From assembly GCF_002355595.1 (NCBI RefSeq), contig NZ_AP017422.1, positions 2,914,001-2,978,000 of the forward strand: a DNA stretch of 64,000 bases. Reading direction: 5' to 3'. Below the pieces are notes generated by a model that saw only the letters and a list, made by a program, of their open reading frames with translations, was not told the DNA's origin and made no database searches. How positions within the stretch are numbered: position 1 is the stretch's first letter; each line of letters opens with the position of its first letter. The position numbers and the translations under genes are program-made. This DNA is from Filimonas lacunae (GTDB lineage: Bacteria; Bacteroidota; Bacteroidia; Chitinophagales; Chitinophagaceae). Positions 18,938-27,934 of the stretch are shown piece by piece.

Positions 18938-21628
18938 ATGAAAAAAAGATTGTTGTATCTGGTTCTTGCCTTGCTTCTGAGTATATTATCTCACGTATAT
19001 GCGCAACGGCCTGGTGGAATGGGTGGTGGCCGTGGCGGTCAGAATATGAATGCCGGCCATCTGTACGGAAAAATTGTTGACAGCAAAACAAACAAAGGTA
19101 TTGAAGGCGCCACTGTACAGGTTGTTGCCTCTAAGTTTGATACAGTAACCCATAAGCCTAAAGAAGTGATTGCTGGTACTGTATTAACCAGCAGTAACGG
19201 CGATTTTAGCCTGGAAAGCCTGCCTGTTTTTGGTAAATTAAAACTGCGCGCTACTGCATTAGGTTATACCGATTATAATAATCCCGTTTCTTTTGATCTT
19301 AAAATGCCCTCCCGTGGCGAAGGTGGTAGTGATGCTTCTGCCGGCAGCGGTGGTGGTACCGACCGTATGCAGCAAATGCTGAATATGGTGGATAAAGACC
19401 TGGGCAACATTAAACTGGAAGCCAGCGATGCCAATCTGGGCAATGTAACGGTAACAGCTTCTGCCAAGCAATTTTTTGAAATGGGTGTTGACCGTAAGAT
19501 ATTCAACGTTGATAAAAACCTGGTGAGCAGCGGACAAACTGCTACAGAGGTAATGAAGCAGATTCCTTCTATAAACGTGGATATTGACGGTAACGTTACT
19601 TTACGTAACTCTTCCCCACAATTGTTTGTGGATGGCCGCCCTACTACTTTAACTATGGACCAGATTCCTGCCGATATTATTGATAAGGTAGAACTGATCA
19701 CCAACCCTTCTGCCAAGTACGATGCCAGCAGCGGCGGTGGTGGTATTTTAAACATTGTATTAAAGAAGAACAAGAAAACCGGTTATAATGGCGGTATTCG
19801 TGCGGGTGTTGACTCCCGTGGCAAGTTTAACGGCGGCGGTGATCTTAATTACCGCCAGGGTAAAATTAATTTTACCCTGAATGGCATGTATAACGAGCGT
19901 AAGTCAAAGTCTACTTCTTATACCGATCGTACCAATATAAGTGACGACCCTACCATGATTACCCAGGAGATCAATGGTGTACAAAACAACCGCTTCTATT
20001 TTATCAGACCAGGTTTCGACTGGTTTATTGATAACCGTAACACACTTACTGTAAACGCCAATTTTGTAAATGGTAAATCTGATAACGATCAGCCTCAGCT
20101 GCTGGACTCGTTGAAGAGCGGTGCTAAGTTTTCACACAATGATGTGGTGTCTAAAACCAACATGAATTTCAATAACCCTGGTGGCCAGTTAAGTTATAAG
20201 CACAACTTTGCTAAAAGTGGTCATAATATCAGTGCAGATGTTAACTACAGCAGTGGTACCAGCAAAAGCGAAGCAGTGTTAAATACTTACACCACCAATC
20301 CTTTATATCCCGATCTGAACCCGGTGTTACAAAGCACCAACAGTAAGGGCACCAACAAATTCTGGACATTCCAGAGTGATTATGAAAACCCGTTAACCGA
20401 AAACAGCAAACTGGAAGCAGGTGTACGTGCGGCTATCCGTGATTTTCAAAACGACAACGATCAATACCTGTACAGTTTCACTACTAATAAGTATGAGCTG
20501 AATACGGTTGCCAGCAGCCATTATAAGTATAAAGACCAGGTGTATGCCGCTTATGTAACTTATAGCTTTAAAACCGGCACTAAATGGAATTATCAGCTGG
20601 GTTTACGTACAGAAAGCAGCAATTATAAAGGAACCCTGTTAAACAAGGACACCAGCTTTAGCGTAAACTTCCCGTTGAGCCTGTTCCCTACTGCGTTTGT
20701 TACCTATAAAATGAGCGATAAGCAGGATTTACAGTTTAACTATACCCGTAAAGTGAATCGTCCCGGATTTTTCCAGTTGACTCCTGTGGTGGATTACAGC
20801 GATCCGCAAAACCTGAGTGTGGGCAACCCTGCTATGAAGCCGGAGTTTACCAACTCACTGGAGGTGAACTATAACAATGCATATAAAAAGAACGCCAACT
20901 TCCTGGCCTCGGCGTATTTCCGTTATGCTACTAACTTAATTACCAGCTATCAGTATAAGGATATTAACCCGCAAACCGGCGACAGTGCTGTGTACAACAC
21001 CTCTGTAAACGCCAACAACAGCGTTACCTACGGTTTGGAGTTAACGAACCGCAATACCATTGCTAAAATATGGGACCTGTCGTTAAACTTAAACCTGTAC
21101 AATTCCAAAATCAACTACGATAATCTGAAAACGGCTACTGGTACCAGCAACCAACGTATCAGCTGGTTTGCTAAAGTAAATAACAACTTTAAGCTGCCTA
21201 AGAGTTTCTCTATCCAGTTTTCAGGCGATTACCAGGCTAAAACAGTATTACCCCCCAACAGCGGCAATAACAACCGCCGTTTTGGTGGTGGAATGATGGG
21301 TAGCCAAACCACTGGTACAGCACAGGGCTATATTAAACCGCGTTACAGCTTCGACCTGGCTATTCGTAAAGATTGGAGCTGGAAAGGTGGTAACAGCGCT
21401 TCTATCACTCTTAGCATGAATGATATATTCAGAACACAGTTATACAGCACTTATTCTGAAAGTACTTTCATGATCCAGAATACACAAAGAAGACGTGACC
21501 CACAAATTCTGCGTCTGAACCTGAGCTATCGCTTTGGCAAGTTTGACGCTACTTTATTCAAGCGTAAGAATAACAAGGCTGAGCAAGGTGGTGGAATGGA
21601 TATGATGAGTGGTGGTAGCGGAAGCTAA
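18938..21628 (+). CDS. Outer-membrane beta-barrel receptor (TonB-dependent-receptor-like, OMP_b-brl_3 type)
   Basis: 896 residues from the preferred start 'MKKRLLYLVLALLLS' (18938); an ATG 12 nt upstream is also in frame. Signal peptide to 'VYAQR'; Gly/Met/Arg-rich linker; carboxypeptidase-regulatory-like domain ('YGKIVDSKTNKGIEGATVQV'); plug-like domain ('SSGQTATEVMKQIPSINVDIDGNVTLRN', 'IDKVELITNPSAKYDASSGGGGILNIVLKK'); then a large barrel. No clear TonB box or N-terminal STN domain. This class is very common in Bacteroidota, and substrates are mostly unknown; metal or peptide uptake is a guess. The low-complexity end 'EQGGGMDMMSGGSGS' mirrors the N-terminal Gly/Met-rich linker. Confidence 0.9.
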   Translation: MKKRLLYLVLALLLSILSHVYAQRPGGMGGGRGGQNMNAGHLYGKIVDSKTNKGIEGATVQVVASKFDTVTHKPKEVIAGTVLTSSNGDFSLESLPVFGKLKLRATALGYTDYNNPVSFDLKMPSRGEGGSDASAGSGGGTDRMQQMLNMVDKDLGNIKLEASDANLGNVTVTASAKQFFEMGVDRKIFNVDKNLVSSGQTATEVMKQIPSINVDIDGNVTLRNSSPQLFVDGRPTTLTMDQIPADIIDKVELITNPSAKYDASSGGGGILNIVLKKNKKTGYNGGIRAGVDSRGKFNGGGDLNYRQGKINFTLNGMYNERKSKSTSYTDRTNISDDPTMITQEINGVQNNRFYFIRPGFDWFIDNRNTLTVNANFVNGKSDNDQPQLLDSLKSGAKFSHNDVVSKTNMNFNNPGGQLSYKHNFAKSGHNISADVNYSSGTSKSEAVLNTYTTNPLYPDLNPVLQSTNSKGTNKFWTFQSDYENPLTENSKLEAGVRAAIRDFQNDNDQYLYSFTTNKYELNTVASSHYKYKDQVYAAYVTYSFKTGTKWNYQLGLRTESSNYKGTLLNKDTSFSVNFPLSLFPTAFVTYKMSDKQDLQFNYTRKVNRPGFFQLTPVVDYSDPQNLSVGNPAMKPEFTNSLEVNYNNAYKKNANFLASAYFRYATNLITSYQYKDINPQTGDSAVYNTSVNANNSVTYGLELTNRNTIAKIWDLSLNLNLYNSKINYDNLKTATGTSNQRISWFAKVNNNFKLPKSFSIQFSGDYQAKTVLPPNSGNNNRRFGGGMMGSQTTGTAQGYIKPRYSFDLAIRKDWSWKGGNSASITLSMNDIFRTQLYSTYSESTFMIQNTQRRRDPQILRLNLSYRFGKFDATLFKRKNNKAEQGGGMDMMSGGSGS

Positions 21629-21649
21629 TAAAATCATTACTTATATAGA

Positions 21650-21681
21650 AAAACCCCTGGTATTAATACCAGGGGTTTTTT
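21650..21681. terminator. Bidirectional terminator between the receptor and TPR genes
   Basis: 28-nt perfect palindrome (21651-21678) of the form AAACCCCTGG...CCAGGGGTTT, flanked by an A-run and a T-run, between convergent genes ending at 21628 and 21693. Confidence 0.88.
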
Positions 21682-21692
21682 ATTAAAAGCTA

Positions 21693-22460
21693 TTATAATG
21701 TTGCATCCAGTAATGCCTTGCCTTCTGCTTTCAGGGCTATATCGTCCTGAGTACGGGAAGGCAGTTTTACCAGCTTATTTAATACTTCAATAGACTTAGC
21801 GGGTTTGTTATCCTGTTTATAGGCTTTAGCCAGGTCCAGGTAGTTTTGCACAAAATAAGGTTCCAGTGTGCGACATTTTTCCATGTAGGTTATAGCGGTA
21901 TCCAGTGATGGTTTTTGCATGCCGCTGCCACCGTACAGGGTTTTGGCTGCTGCTTTTTTAAACCAGTTCATATTCAGCATTTCCAGGTTCCATTTGCCCA
22001 CCATATAGTTGGCTTTGCCGTGGTTGGGATTAATGGCAAGGGCCTTGTCAGCGTACTCTTTGGTTTGTTTAATGTATTGAACCAGTTTTTTGTTTTCTTC
22101 TTCTACTTCCGGCATTTTAGAAGATACCAGGCTCATAATGTAGTTTACCTGTGCATTTTCGGGCTGTTGGTTATAAGCGCGGGTGGCAAAGGTAAGGGCC
22201 TGGTCGTAAGAGGGCTTGCGGGCTTTTATATCTTTGATCCTTCCTCCTGTTGCACAACTCAGTTCGGCGGTTTTCAGCAGGGCAGTGATGTTGGTTGAAT
22301 CTGCTATGGCTACCGACTTGAACTTTTCCAGTGCTGCATCTTCTTTCAGTTGTTTTTCCAGGTTCTCTGCTTCTTTCAGGGTAACAGTGGCATCCTGTGC
22401 AAGGGCTGCCTGAAAGGTTACCAGGCTAAACAGGGCTATGGCCAGGTTTTTCTTTATCAT
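21693..22460 (-). CDS. Secreted tetratricopeptide-repeat protein
   Basis: 255 residues with a signal peptide (1-21, 'FQAALAQ'). Several TPR-like helix pairs are visible: 'EKQLKEDAALEKFKSVAIADS', 'FATRAYNQQPENAQVNYIMSLV', 'YADKALAINPNHGKANYMVGKW', 'YMEKCRTLEPYFVQNYLDLAKAYK' and 'KSIEVLNKLVKLP'. TPRs mediate protein-protein contacts; partner unknown. The start lies 11 nt after the folB stop, so the two are probably one transcript. Confidence 0.88.
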   Translation of the reverse strand: MIKKNLAIALFSLVTFQAALAQDATVTLKEAENLEKQLKEDAALEKFKSVAIADSTNITALLKTAELSCATGGRIKDIKARKPSYDQALTFATRAYNQQPENAQVNYIMSLVSSKMPEVEEENKKLVQYIKQTKEYADKALAINPNHGKANYMVGKWNLEMLNMNWFKKAAAKTLYGGSGMQKPSLDTAITYMEKCRTLEPYFVQNYLDLAKAYKQDNKPAKSIEVLNKLVKLPSRTQDDIALKAEGKALLDATL

Positions 22461-22471
22461 GGCTTATTGTT

Positions 22472-22846
22472 TTATGGTTGTGTTTGTTGGTCTTTTCTGT
22501 TGATACGGTATTGTACGCTTACGCTGCCGGAGAAGTTGACTACCGGCAGGTGTTGTTTGTGTAGTATGATATGCACCTCCTGTACCAGGGCAAACTCCTG
22601 TATAATGTCGTTGGCTATGTTGTATACAATGGTTTCCAGTAAAGCGGTAGGCTGCTTCATGCGGTCGGCTATTACCTGGTATATACGTGTGTAGTCAACT
22701 GTGTCTGCTATGCGGGTTACGGGCAGGCGCGCCGGCTGGTAATGCACTATCGCGTCTACTTCAAAAGCATTTCCGGCAATGGTTTCTTCGGCATACAAGC
22801 CGTGTGTGGCAAAAAAGCGAAGCTTTTGTAAATGAATTGTAAGCAT
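22472..22846 (-). CDS. folB: Dihydroneopterin aldolase
   Basis: 124 residues from the ATG at 22846 ('MLTIHLQKLRFFATHGLY'). An upstream in-frame start would place 16 codons in the trxB terminator and is rejected. FolB hallmarks: 'HGLYAEET' near the start, 'TVDYTRIYQVI', 'LLETIVYNIANDI' (the conserved Glu-Thr of the active site) and C-terminal 'VHIILHKQHLPVVN'. Converts 7,8-dihydroneopterin to 6-hydroxymethyl-dihydropterin plus glycolaldehyde in folate synthesis. No other folate gene is adjacent. Confidence 0.92.
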   Translation of the reverse strand: MLTIHLQKLRFFATHGLYAEETIAGNAFEVDAIVHYQPARLPVTRIADTVDYTRIYQVIADRMKQPTALLETIVYNIANDIIQEFALVQEVHIILHKQHLPVVNFSGSVSVQYRINRKDQQTQP

Positions 22847-22852
22847 ATGATA

Positions 22853-22903
22853 TAAAAAAGGCTGCAGGCAAGATAATATAAATTTATCTGTCACCTGCAG
22901 CCT
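22853..22903 (-). terminator. Terminator of trxB
   Basis: 10-bp stem AGGCTGCAGG (22859-22868) and CCTGCAGCCT (22894-22903); the loop contains a second short stem (AGATAA/TTATCT). The plus-strand A-run at 22853-22859 is the U-tract of the leftward trxB message. The folB start lies just beyond it. Confidence 0.82.
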
Positions 22904-22941
22904 GATAATATGTCTACTTGTACTCGTTTAACAGAACGTGG

Positions 22942-23895
22942 TTATACCAGTCCTTTTTCGCTTAAATAGCGTTCTGCATCCAGTGCAGCCATGCAACCAC
23001 TGCCAGCAGCAGTTACAGCTTGTCTGTATATTTTATCCTGTACATCGCCGGCAGCAAAAACGCCTTCAATGTTGGTTTTAGAGGTACCAGGTATGGTTTG
23101 GAGGTAATCGGCCTCATCCATATCCAGCCATCCTTTAAAAATGCCGCTGTTAGGCTGGTGGCCAATAGCTACGAAAAACGCGCTTACAGGAACAGTTTGC
23201 ACATCACCTGTTTGTGTGTTCTTAATAGTTACGCCTTCTACTTTGTTTTCACCGGTAACTTCTACGGTTTCAGAATGCCAGTATACTTTAATGTTGGCAG
23301 TAGCTTTTACTCTGTCCTGCATTACTTTGCTGGCCTTCATGCCTTCTTCTCCTTTGCGCACAATCATGTGTACGTTAGAAGCAAGCTTGCTCAGGTATAT
23401 AGCTTCTTCGCATGCAGTATCTCCTGCACCTACAATAGCTACTTCTTTACCTCTGAAGAAGAAACCGTCGCACACCGCACAGGCGCTAACGCCATAGCCG
23501 TTCAGTTTTTGCTCGCTTTCCAGCCCCAGCCATTTGGCCGATGCGCCGGTAGCAATGATCACCGCGTCTGCTTCAATCAGTTTTTCGTCGTCAATCCATA
23601 CTTTGTGAACAGGACCTGTAAAATCCACTTTGGTGGCTAATCCGTAGCGGATATCTGCTCCCATGCGGGTGGCCTGTTTTTCAAAATTGACCATCATTTC
23701 TGGTCCTTGTATACCTTCCGGATAACCAGGGTAGTTCTCTACCTCTGTAGTAATTGTTAACTGGCCGCCGGGCTGAATGCCCTGGTACAACACAGGCTTC
23801 ATATTGGCCCGTGCTGCATAAATAGCAGCAGTATAACCGGCAGGTCCCGATCCAACGATCAGGCAATGCACCTTTTCTACCGTTTCTTTTTCCAT
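22942..23895 (-). CDS. trxB: Thioredoxin-disulfide reductase
   Basis: 317 residues from the ATG at 23895 ('MEKETVEKVHCLIVGSGPAGYTAA'). FAD dinucleotide motif GSGPAGYTAA (15-24), NADPH motif 'VAIVGAGDTACEEA', and the redox-active CAVC (139-142) typical of low-molecular-weight bacterial TrxB; the final FAD motif is 'IEGVFAAGDVQDKIYRQAVTAAGSGCMAA'. Reduces thioredoxin with NADPH in the cytosol. The open frame extends upstream to 23925, but that part overlaps the promoter, so the internal Met is taken as the start. Confidence 0.97.
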   Translation of the reverse strand: MEKETVEKVHCLIVGSGPAGYTAAIYAARANMKPVLYQGIQPGGQLTITTEVENYPGYPEGIQGPEMMVNFEKQATRMGADIRYGLATKVDFTGPVHKVWIDDEKLIEADAVIIATGASAKWLGLESEQKLNGYGVSACAVCDGFFFRGKEVAIVGAGDTACEEAIYLSKLASNVHMIVRKGEEGMKASKVMQDRVKATANIKVYWHSETVEVTGENKVEGVTIKNTQTGDVQTVPVSAFFVAIGHQPNSGIFKGWLDMDEADYLQTIPGTSKTNIEGVFAAGDVQDKIYRQAVTAAGSGCMAALDAERYLSEKGLV

Positions 23896-23922
23896 TGTGA
23901 GATATGTTCTTATTTGAAGGGG

Positions 23923-23954
23923 CAAAAATATACCCTTTGCAGCATCTGTGCAAA
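23923..23954 (-). promoter_or_regulatory. trxB promoter lying inside the rpoD terminator
   Basis: On the minus strand a perfect -7 element TATTTTTG (23930-23923) is preceded by TTTG (23954-23951) with a 20-nt spacer. Both elements sit in the arms of the terminator hairpin at 23927-23963. The predicted start is near 23917, about 20 nt before the trxB ATG. Confidence 0.75.
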
Positions 23955-23963
23955 GGGTATATT
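23924..23963 (-). terminator. Terminator of the primary sigma factor gene
   Basis: 15-bp perfect stem (AATATACCCTTTGCA at 23927-23941, complement at 23949-23963) with a 7-nt loop. The plus-strand A-run at 23924-23928 gives the U-tract for the leftward rpoD message, 20 nt past its stop. Confidence 0.88.
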
Positions 23964-23983
23964 CATAAAGAAAACCAAACTGG

Positions 23984-24841
23984 TTATCCTAAGTACGCTT
24001 TTAACGCATTGCTATAGCGTGCTTTCTGCAGGCGCTTAATGGCTCTTTCTTTAATCTGGCGGATACGTTCTTTGGTAAGATCGTATTTCTGACCAATTTG
24101 CTCGATAGTTACACCATTTTCACCATCCAGACCAAAATAAGCGTTTACTATTTCAGCTTCGCGGGGACTTAATGATTTTAAAACGCGGCGGATTTCTTCT
24201 CTTAAAGAGTCTTTCATCACGTCGTCGTCTGTGTCATCGCTACCTTCCAGCAAGTCGCCCATGGCCACATCTTCTGCTTCGTGTACCGGAGCGTCTAACG
24301 ATGTGTGACGGGTGTTGCTTTGGAAAATATTGTTGATCTCTGTTTCGCTCATTTCCAGGATTTCTGCCAGTTCTTCGGTAGAAGGTTCCCTTTCATGTTC
24401 TTGCTCAAAGGCCATGTAAGCCTTATTTGCTTTGTTGTAGGTGCCAATTTTGTTTTGAGGCAGGCGGACTAATCTACCCTGCTCTGCCAACGCTTGTAAA
24501 ATGGACTGGCGAATCCACCATACGGCGTATGAAATGAATTTGAAACCCTTTGTTTCGTCAAAGCGTTGAGCTGCTTTGATAAGACCGAGGTTGCCCTCGT
24601 TAATAAGATCGCTTAACGATAAACCCTGGTGTTGATATTGTTTTGCAACAGATACCACGAATCGTAGGTTCGCCTGCACCAGCTTGTCTAAAGCTCTTTG
24701 ATCGCCCATCTTGATTCGTTGCGCCAGTGTGGTTTCCTCTTCGGGAGTGATCATCGGAATCTTAGAGATTTCCTGCAGATACTTTTCTACGGCTTGGGAA
24801 TCACGATTGGTGATCTGTGTGGCAATTTTAAGCTGCCTCAT
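23984..24841 (-). CDS. rpoD: Primary sigma factor (Bacteroidota-type RpoD/SigA)
   Basis: 285 residues. Like other Bacteroidota primary sigmas it lacks region 1.1 and begins almost at region 1.2 ('DSQAVEKYLQEISKIPMITPEEETTLAQRIK'). Region 2 ('VQANLRFVVSVAKQYQHQGLSLSDLINEGNLGLIKAAQRFD', 'FKFISYAVWWIRQSILQAL'), region 3 and region 4 ('LSPREAEIVNAYFGLDGE...TIEQIGQKYDLTKERIRQIKERAIKRLQ') are intact. It directs RNA polymerase to the TTTG/TAnnTTTG promoters seen in this window. Divergent from the threonine aldolase gene over 288 bp. Confidence 0.96.
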   Translation of the reverse strand: MRQLKIATQITNRDSQAVEKYLQEISKIPMITPEEETTLAQRIKMGDQRALDKLVQANLRFVVSVAKQYQHQGLSLSDLINEGNLGLIKAAQRFDETKGFKFISYAVWWIRQSILQALAEQGRLVRLPQNKIGTYNKANKAYMAFEQEHEREPSTEELAEILEMSETEINNIFQSNTRHTSLDAPVHEAEDVAMGDLLEGSDDTDDDVMKDSLREEIRRVLKSLSPREAEIVNAYFGLDGENGVTIEQIGQKYDLTKERIRQIKERAIKRLQKARYSNALKAYLG

Positions 24842-25116
24842 AATGTATAATACTTGTTTTTATAAAAACGTTTACAGGACTTCAATTGTTTGTAACTTTT
24901 GCGGTCGAGGCGTTAAACTATTCAAAAAAATAGGAATAAAGCGTTTGCAAAGGTATACGTTATCAACGGAATCTACGAGGAATTGTTGAAAAAAAAGGGC
25001 GATTTATAAAAAAATTACCATAAATACCCTATATTAAGGGGCAGGGCGCCCTTTTTCCTGCTGATTACGGGTATACTATTATCTGATTTTCTGCGGGTTA
25101 AACTGTTACGAAATAC

Positions 25117-25124
25117 TACTTTTG
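25117..25124 (+). promoter_or_regulatory. -7 element of the threonine aldolase gene (leaderless start)
   Basis: TACTTTTG matches TAnnTTTG exactly and ends only 5 nt before the ATG at 25130, so transcription should begin at or next to the start codon. No TTG is found at the ideal -33 distance. Confidence 0.6.
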
Positions 25125-25129
25125 CAGCC

Positions 25130-26146
25130 ATGATGGATTACAGATCTGACACAGTAACCCGCCCTACTCCCGGCATGTTACAGGCGATGATGAACGCGGA
25201 AACCGGTGATGATGTATTTGGTGAAGATCCTACAGTAAATTTCCTGCAAACAAAAGCAGCGGCTCTTTTTAATATGGAAGCCGCCCTCTTCTGCCCCAGC
25301 GGCACCATGACCAATCAAATTGCCATTAGATGTCACACCCAGCCTGGTAACGAGGTTATATGTGATACATTGTCGCATATTTACCAATTTGAAGGTGGGG
25401 GAATTGCCTCTAATGCCGGTTGTTCGGTTAAATTGCTACAGGGAAATAATGGCCGGGTAACAGCGGGAATGGTACAGAAGGGAGTGAACAATCCTCATGA
25501 TATTCATAAAGCGGTAAGCACATTGGTGTCGCTGGAAAATACGGTGAACTTTGGTGGAGGTACTTGCTACGATTTTGCCGACATACAGGCTATTAAAGAG
25601 GTATGTGTTACCCATCAGCTGGCTTTTCATCTGGATGGCGCACGTTTGTTTAATGCTCTGGTGGCAAAAAAGGAAACGCCTGCACAATATGGACAGGTAT
25701 TTGACAGTATCTCTATATGTTTAAGTAAAGGGCTTGGTGCGCCAGTAGGTAGTTTGCTGTTAGGAACGCAGGCTTTTATTACCAAATCGCGCCGGGTGCG
25801 TAAGGCAATGGGCGGCGGCATGCGCCAGGCAGGTATTCTGGCTGCAGCTGGTGTTTATGCGCTGGACAACCATGTAAACCGGCTTGCAACCGACCATTTA
25901 CATGCGCAGCAGTTAGCAAAAGCCTGGGGTGAAAAAGATTTTGTGGGTGAAATATTGCCGGTAGAAACAAATATTGTAATTTTTGAGGTGAAAGGTAGAT
26001 ACACAGCCGCTGAACTCGCATCATTGCTAAAAGAGAAAAACATCCATGTTATAGCCATTTCCCCAACCCATATTCGTATGGTATTGCACCTGGACATTCA
26101 ATTACACATGATTGAAGAAACGCTGGCTGTAATACAGGCATTATAA
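25130..26146 (+). CDS. ltaE: Low-specificity L-threonine aldolase (PLP-dependent)
   Basis: 338 residues. Starts 'MMDYRSDTVTRPTPGMLQAM', the classic N-terminus of the beta-eliminating lyase/threonine aldolase family. Other marks: 'GDDVFGEDPTVNFLQ', 'FCPSGTMTNQIA', 'HIYQFEGGGIASNAG', 'LHLDGARLFNALVA' (the Asp that contacts PLP) and 'ISICLSKGLGAPVGSLLLG' with the Schiff-base Lys in SKGLGAP. Cleaves L-threonine or L-allo-threonine to glycine and acetaldehyde. The message may be leaderless; pgi follows 40 nt downstream. Confidence 0.95.
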   Translation: MMDYRSDTVTRPTPGMLQAMMNAETGDDVFGEDPTVNFLQTKAAALFNMEAALFCPSGTMTNQIAIRCHTQPGNEVICDTLSHIYQFEGGGIASNAGCSVKLLQGNNGRVTAGMVQKGVNNPHDIHKAVSTLVSLENTVNFGGGTCYDFADIQAIKEVCVTHQLAFHLDGARLFNALVAKKETPAQYGQVFDSISICLSKGLGAPVGSLLLGTQAFITKSRRVRKAMGGGMRQAGILAAAGVYALDNHVNRLATDHLHAQQLAKAWGEKDFVGEILPVETNIVIFEVKGRYTAAELASLLKEKNIHVIAISPTHIRMVLHLDIQLHMIEETLAVIQAL

Positions 26147-26186
26147 ACAACATAGAGAAAAAACAAAAGAATAAAAAACAAAGAAT

Positions 26187-27842
26187 ATGCTTCCAAAAGT
26201 AAATCCTACGAATACCCAGGCCTGGCTCTTGCTTAGAAGACATTATGAAGATGAAATGCAGCGTATGCACCTGCGTGATTTGTTTACACAGGATGCGGAT
26301 CGCTTTCAGAAATTCTCTCTCACTTTAGGTGACATATTGTTTGACTATTCCAAAAACCTGATAACACCCAAAACCCAGCATCTTTTATTACAACTGGCAG
26401 AAGACTGCAGTTTGAAGGAAGCTATTGCCAGCATGTTTGCCGGCGATTTGATCAATGAAACAGAAGGACGTAGTGTTTTACATACTGCCCTGCGTAATTT
26501 TTCGGGTAACCCGGTAGTGAGTGAAGGAAAGGATGTAATGCCCGATGTACAGCGTGTACAGCAGCAGATGAAAGATTTTTGTGCCAATGTGCATGGTGGT
26601 AAATGGAAAGGCTATACCGGTAAAAAAATCAAGTACATTGTAAACATTGGTATCGGTGGCAGCGATTTAGGCCCTGTAATGGTAACCGAAGCGTTGAAGC
26701 CTTACCAGGTGAAAGACATTCAAACGTATTATGTAAGTAATGTGGATGGTACCCATATTGCGGAAACCCTGAAAAAGGTGAAGCCGGAAGAAACCCTGTT
26801 TCTGATTGCTTCCAAAACCTTTACCACACAGGAAACCATGACCAATGCCCATTCAGCCAGGGAATGGTTTTTAGCTGCTGCCAAAGAGGAAACACACATT
26901 GCCAAGCACTTTGCTGCATTAAGTACCAACGAAAAAGAGGTAGTGAAGTTTGGTATTGACCCTAAAAACATGTTTGAGTTCTGGGATTGGGTTGGTGGTC
27001 GTTACTCTTTATGGAGCGCCATTGGTTTATCAATTGCCTTAACCATAGGTTACAACAACTTTGAGCAGGTGTTAAAAGGTGCTTTTGAAGTGGATGAACA
27101 CTTTAAAAACACATCTTTCGATAAAAACATACCGGTAATTATGGCGCTTATCGGCATCTGGTATGGCAACTTTATGGGCGCACAAAGCGAAGCAATTTTA
27201 CCTTACGACCAGTACATGCACCGTTTTGCAGCCTATTTCCAGCAGGGCAACATGGAAAGCAACGGTAAAAGTGTAGACCGTAGCGGTAATGAGGTAAACT
27301 ATTCTACCGGTCCGGTTATCTGGGGCGAGCCTGGCACCAATGGTCAGCATGCTTTTTATCAGTTGATACATCAGGGCACTCCATTAATTCCTTGCGACTT
27401 TATTGCACCCGCCATCAGCCATAACCCGCTGAGCGATCATCATGTGAAACTGCTGAGCAACTTCTTTGCTCAAACAGAAGCGCTGATGAATGGTAAAACA
27501 GAGAAAGAAGCCAAAGAAGAATTGCTGAAAACCGGCAAGTCAGACGAGGATATTAAAAAGCTGGTACCGTTTAAGACCTTTGATGGTAATAAACCTACCA
27601 ACTCCTTCCTGGTAAAACAGATCACTCCATTTACACTGGGCTCATTAATTGCTTTGTACGAGCATAAGATTTTTGTACAAGGTGTTATCTGGAATATTTT
27701 CAGTTTTGACCAATGGGGTGTTGAGCTGGGTAAACAACTGGCCAACAACATTCTGCCCGAACTGGTTACAGAAGAATCTGTAAGCACGCACGACAGCAGC
27801 ACCAACGGTTTAATCAACGCTTTTAAACAAATGCGTAAATAA
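26187..27842 (+). CDS. pgi: Glucose-6-phosphate isomerase
   Basis: 551 residues, the normal length. Both family signatures are present: '[20 protein letters not shown]' and '[21 protein letters not shown]', plus '[19 protein letters not shown]' for phosphate binding and '[13 protein letters not shown]' with the catalytic His. Interconverts glucose-6-phosphate and fructose-6-phosphate. Probably in one transcript with ltaE; terminated by a hairpin directly after the stop. Confidence 0.97.
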   Translation: MLPKVNPTNTQAWLLLRRHYEDEMQRMHLRDLFTQDADRFQKFSLTLGDILFDYSKNLITPKTQHLLLQLAEDCSLKEAIASMFAGDLINETEGRSVLHTALRNFSGNPVVSEGKDVMPDVQRVQQQMKDFCANVHGGKWKGYTGKKIKYIVNIGIGGSDLGPVMVTEALKPYQVKDIQTYYVSNVDGTHIAETLKKVKPEETLFLIASKTFTTQETMTNAHSAREWFLAAAKEETHIAKHFAALSTNEKEVVKFGIDPKNMFEFWDWVGGRYSLWSAIGLSIALTIGYNNFEQVLKGAFEVDEHFKNTSFDKNIPVIMALIGIWYGNFMGAQSEAILPYDQYMHRFAAYFQQGNMESNGKSVDRSGNEVNYSTGPVIWGEPGTNGQHAFYQLIHQGTPLIPCDFIAPAISHNPLSDHHVKLLSNFFAQTEALMNGKTEKEAKEELLKTGKSDEDIKKLVPFKTFDGNKPTNSFLVKQITPFTLGSLIALYEHKIFVQGVIWNIFSFDQWGVELGKQLANNILPELVTEESVSTHDSSTNGLINAFKQMRK

Positions 27843-27848
27843 AACAAA

Positions 27849-27884
27849 AAAGCTCCCGGAAGAGGAATCATCCTGGAGCTTTAT
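27849..27884. terminator. Bidirectional terminator between pgi and the PUR-domain gene
   Basis: Imperfect hairpin AAAGCTCC...GGAGCTTT flanked by A-rich and T-rich sequence, between convergent genes ending at 27842 and 27935. Confidence 0.7.
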
Positions 27885-27934
27885 AATAAGACAAAAATAA
27901 GCTATTTCAATCGGGACTTGGATTGCTAATTAAA

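Noticed and set aside
19273-19773. 166-residue frame antisense to the receptor gene at 18938
   Set aside because: Shadow of the receptor plug domain; no coding character of its own.
23020-23640. 206-residue frame antisense to trxB
   Set aside because: Fully inside trxB and rich in Phe/Tyr/Ser as expected for reverse-strand translation.
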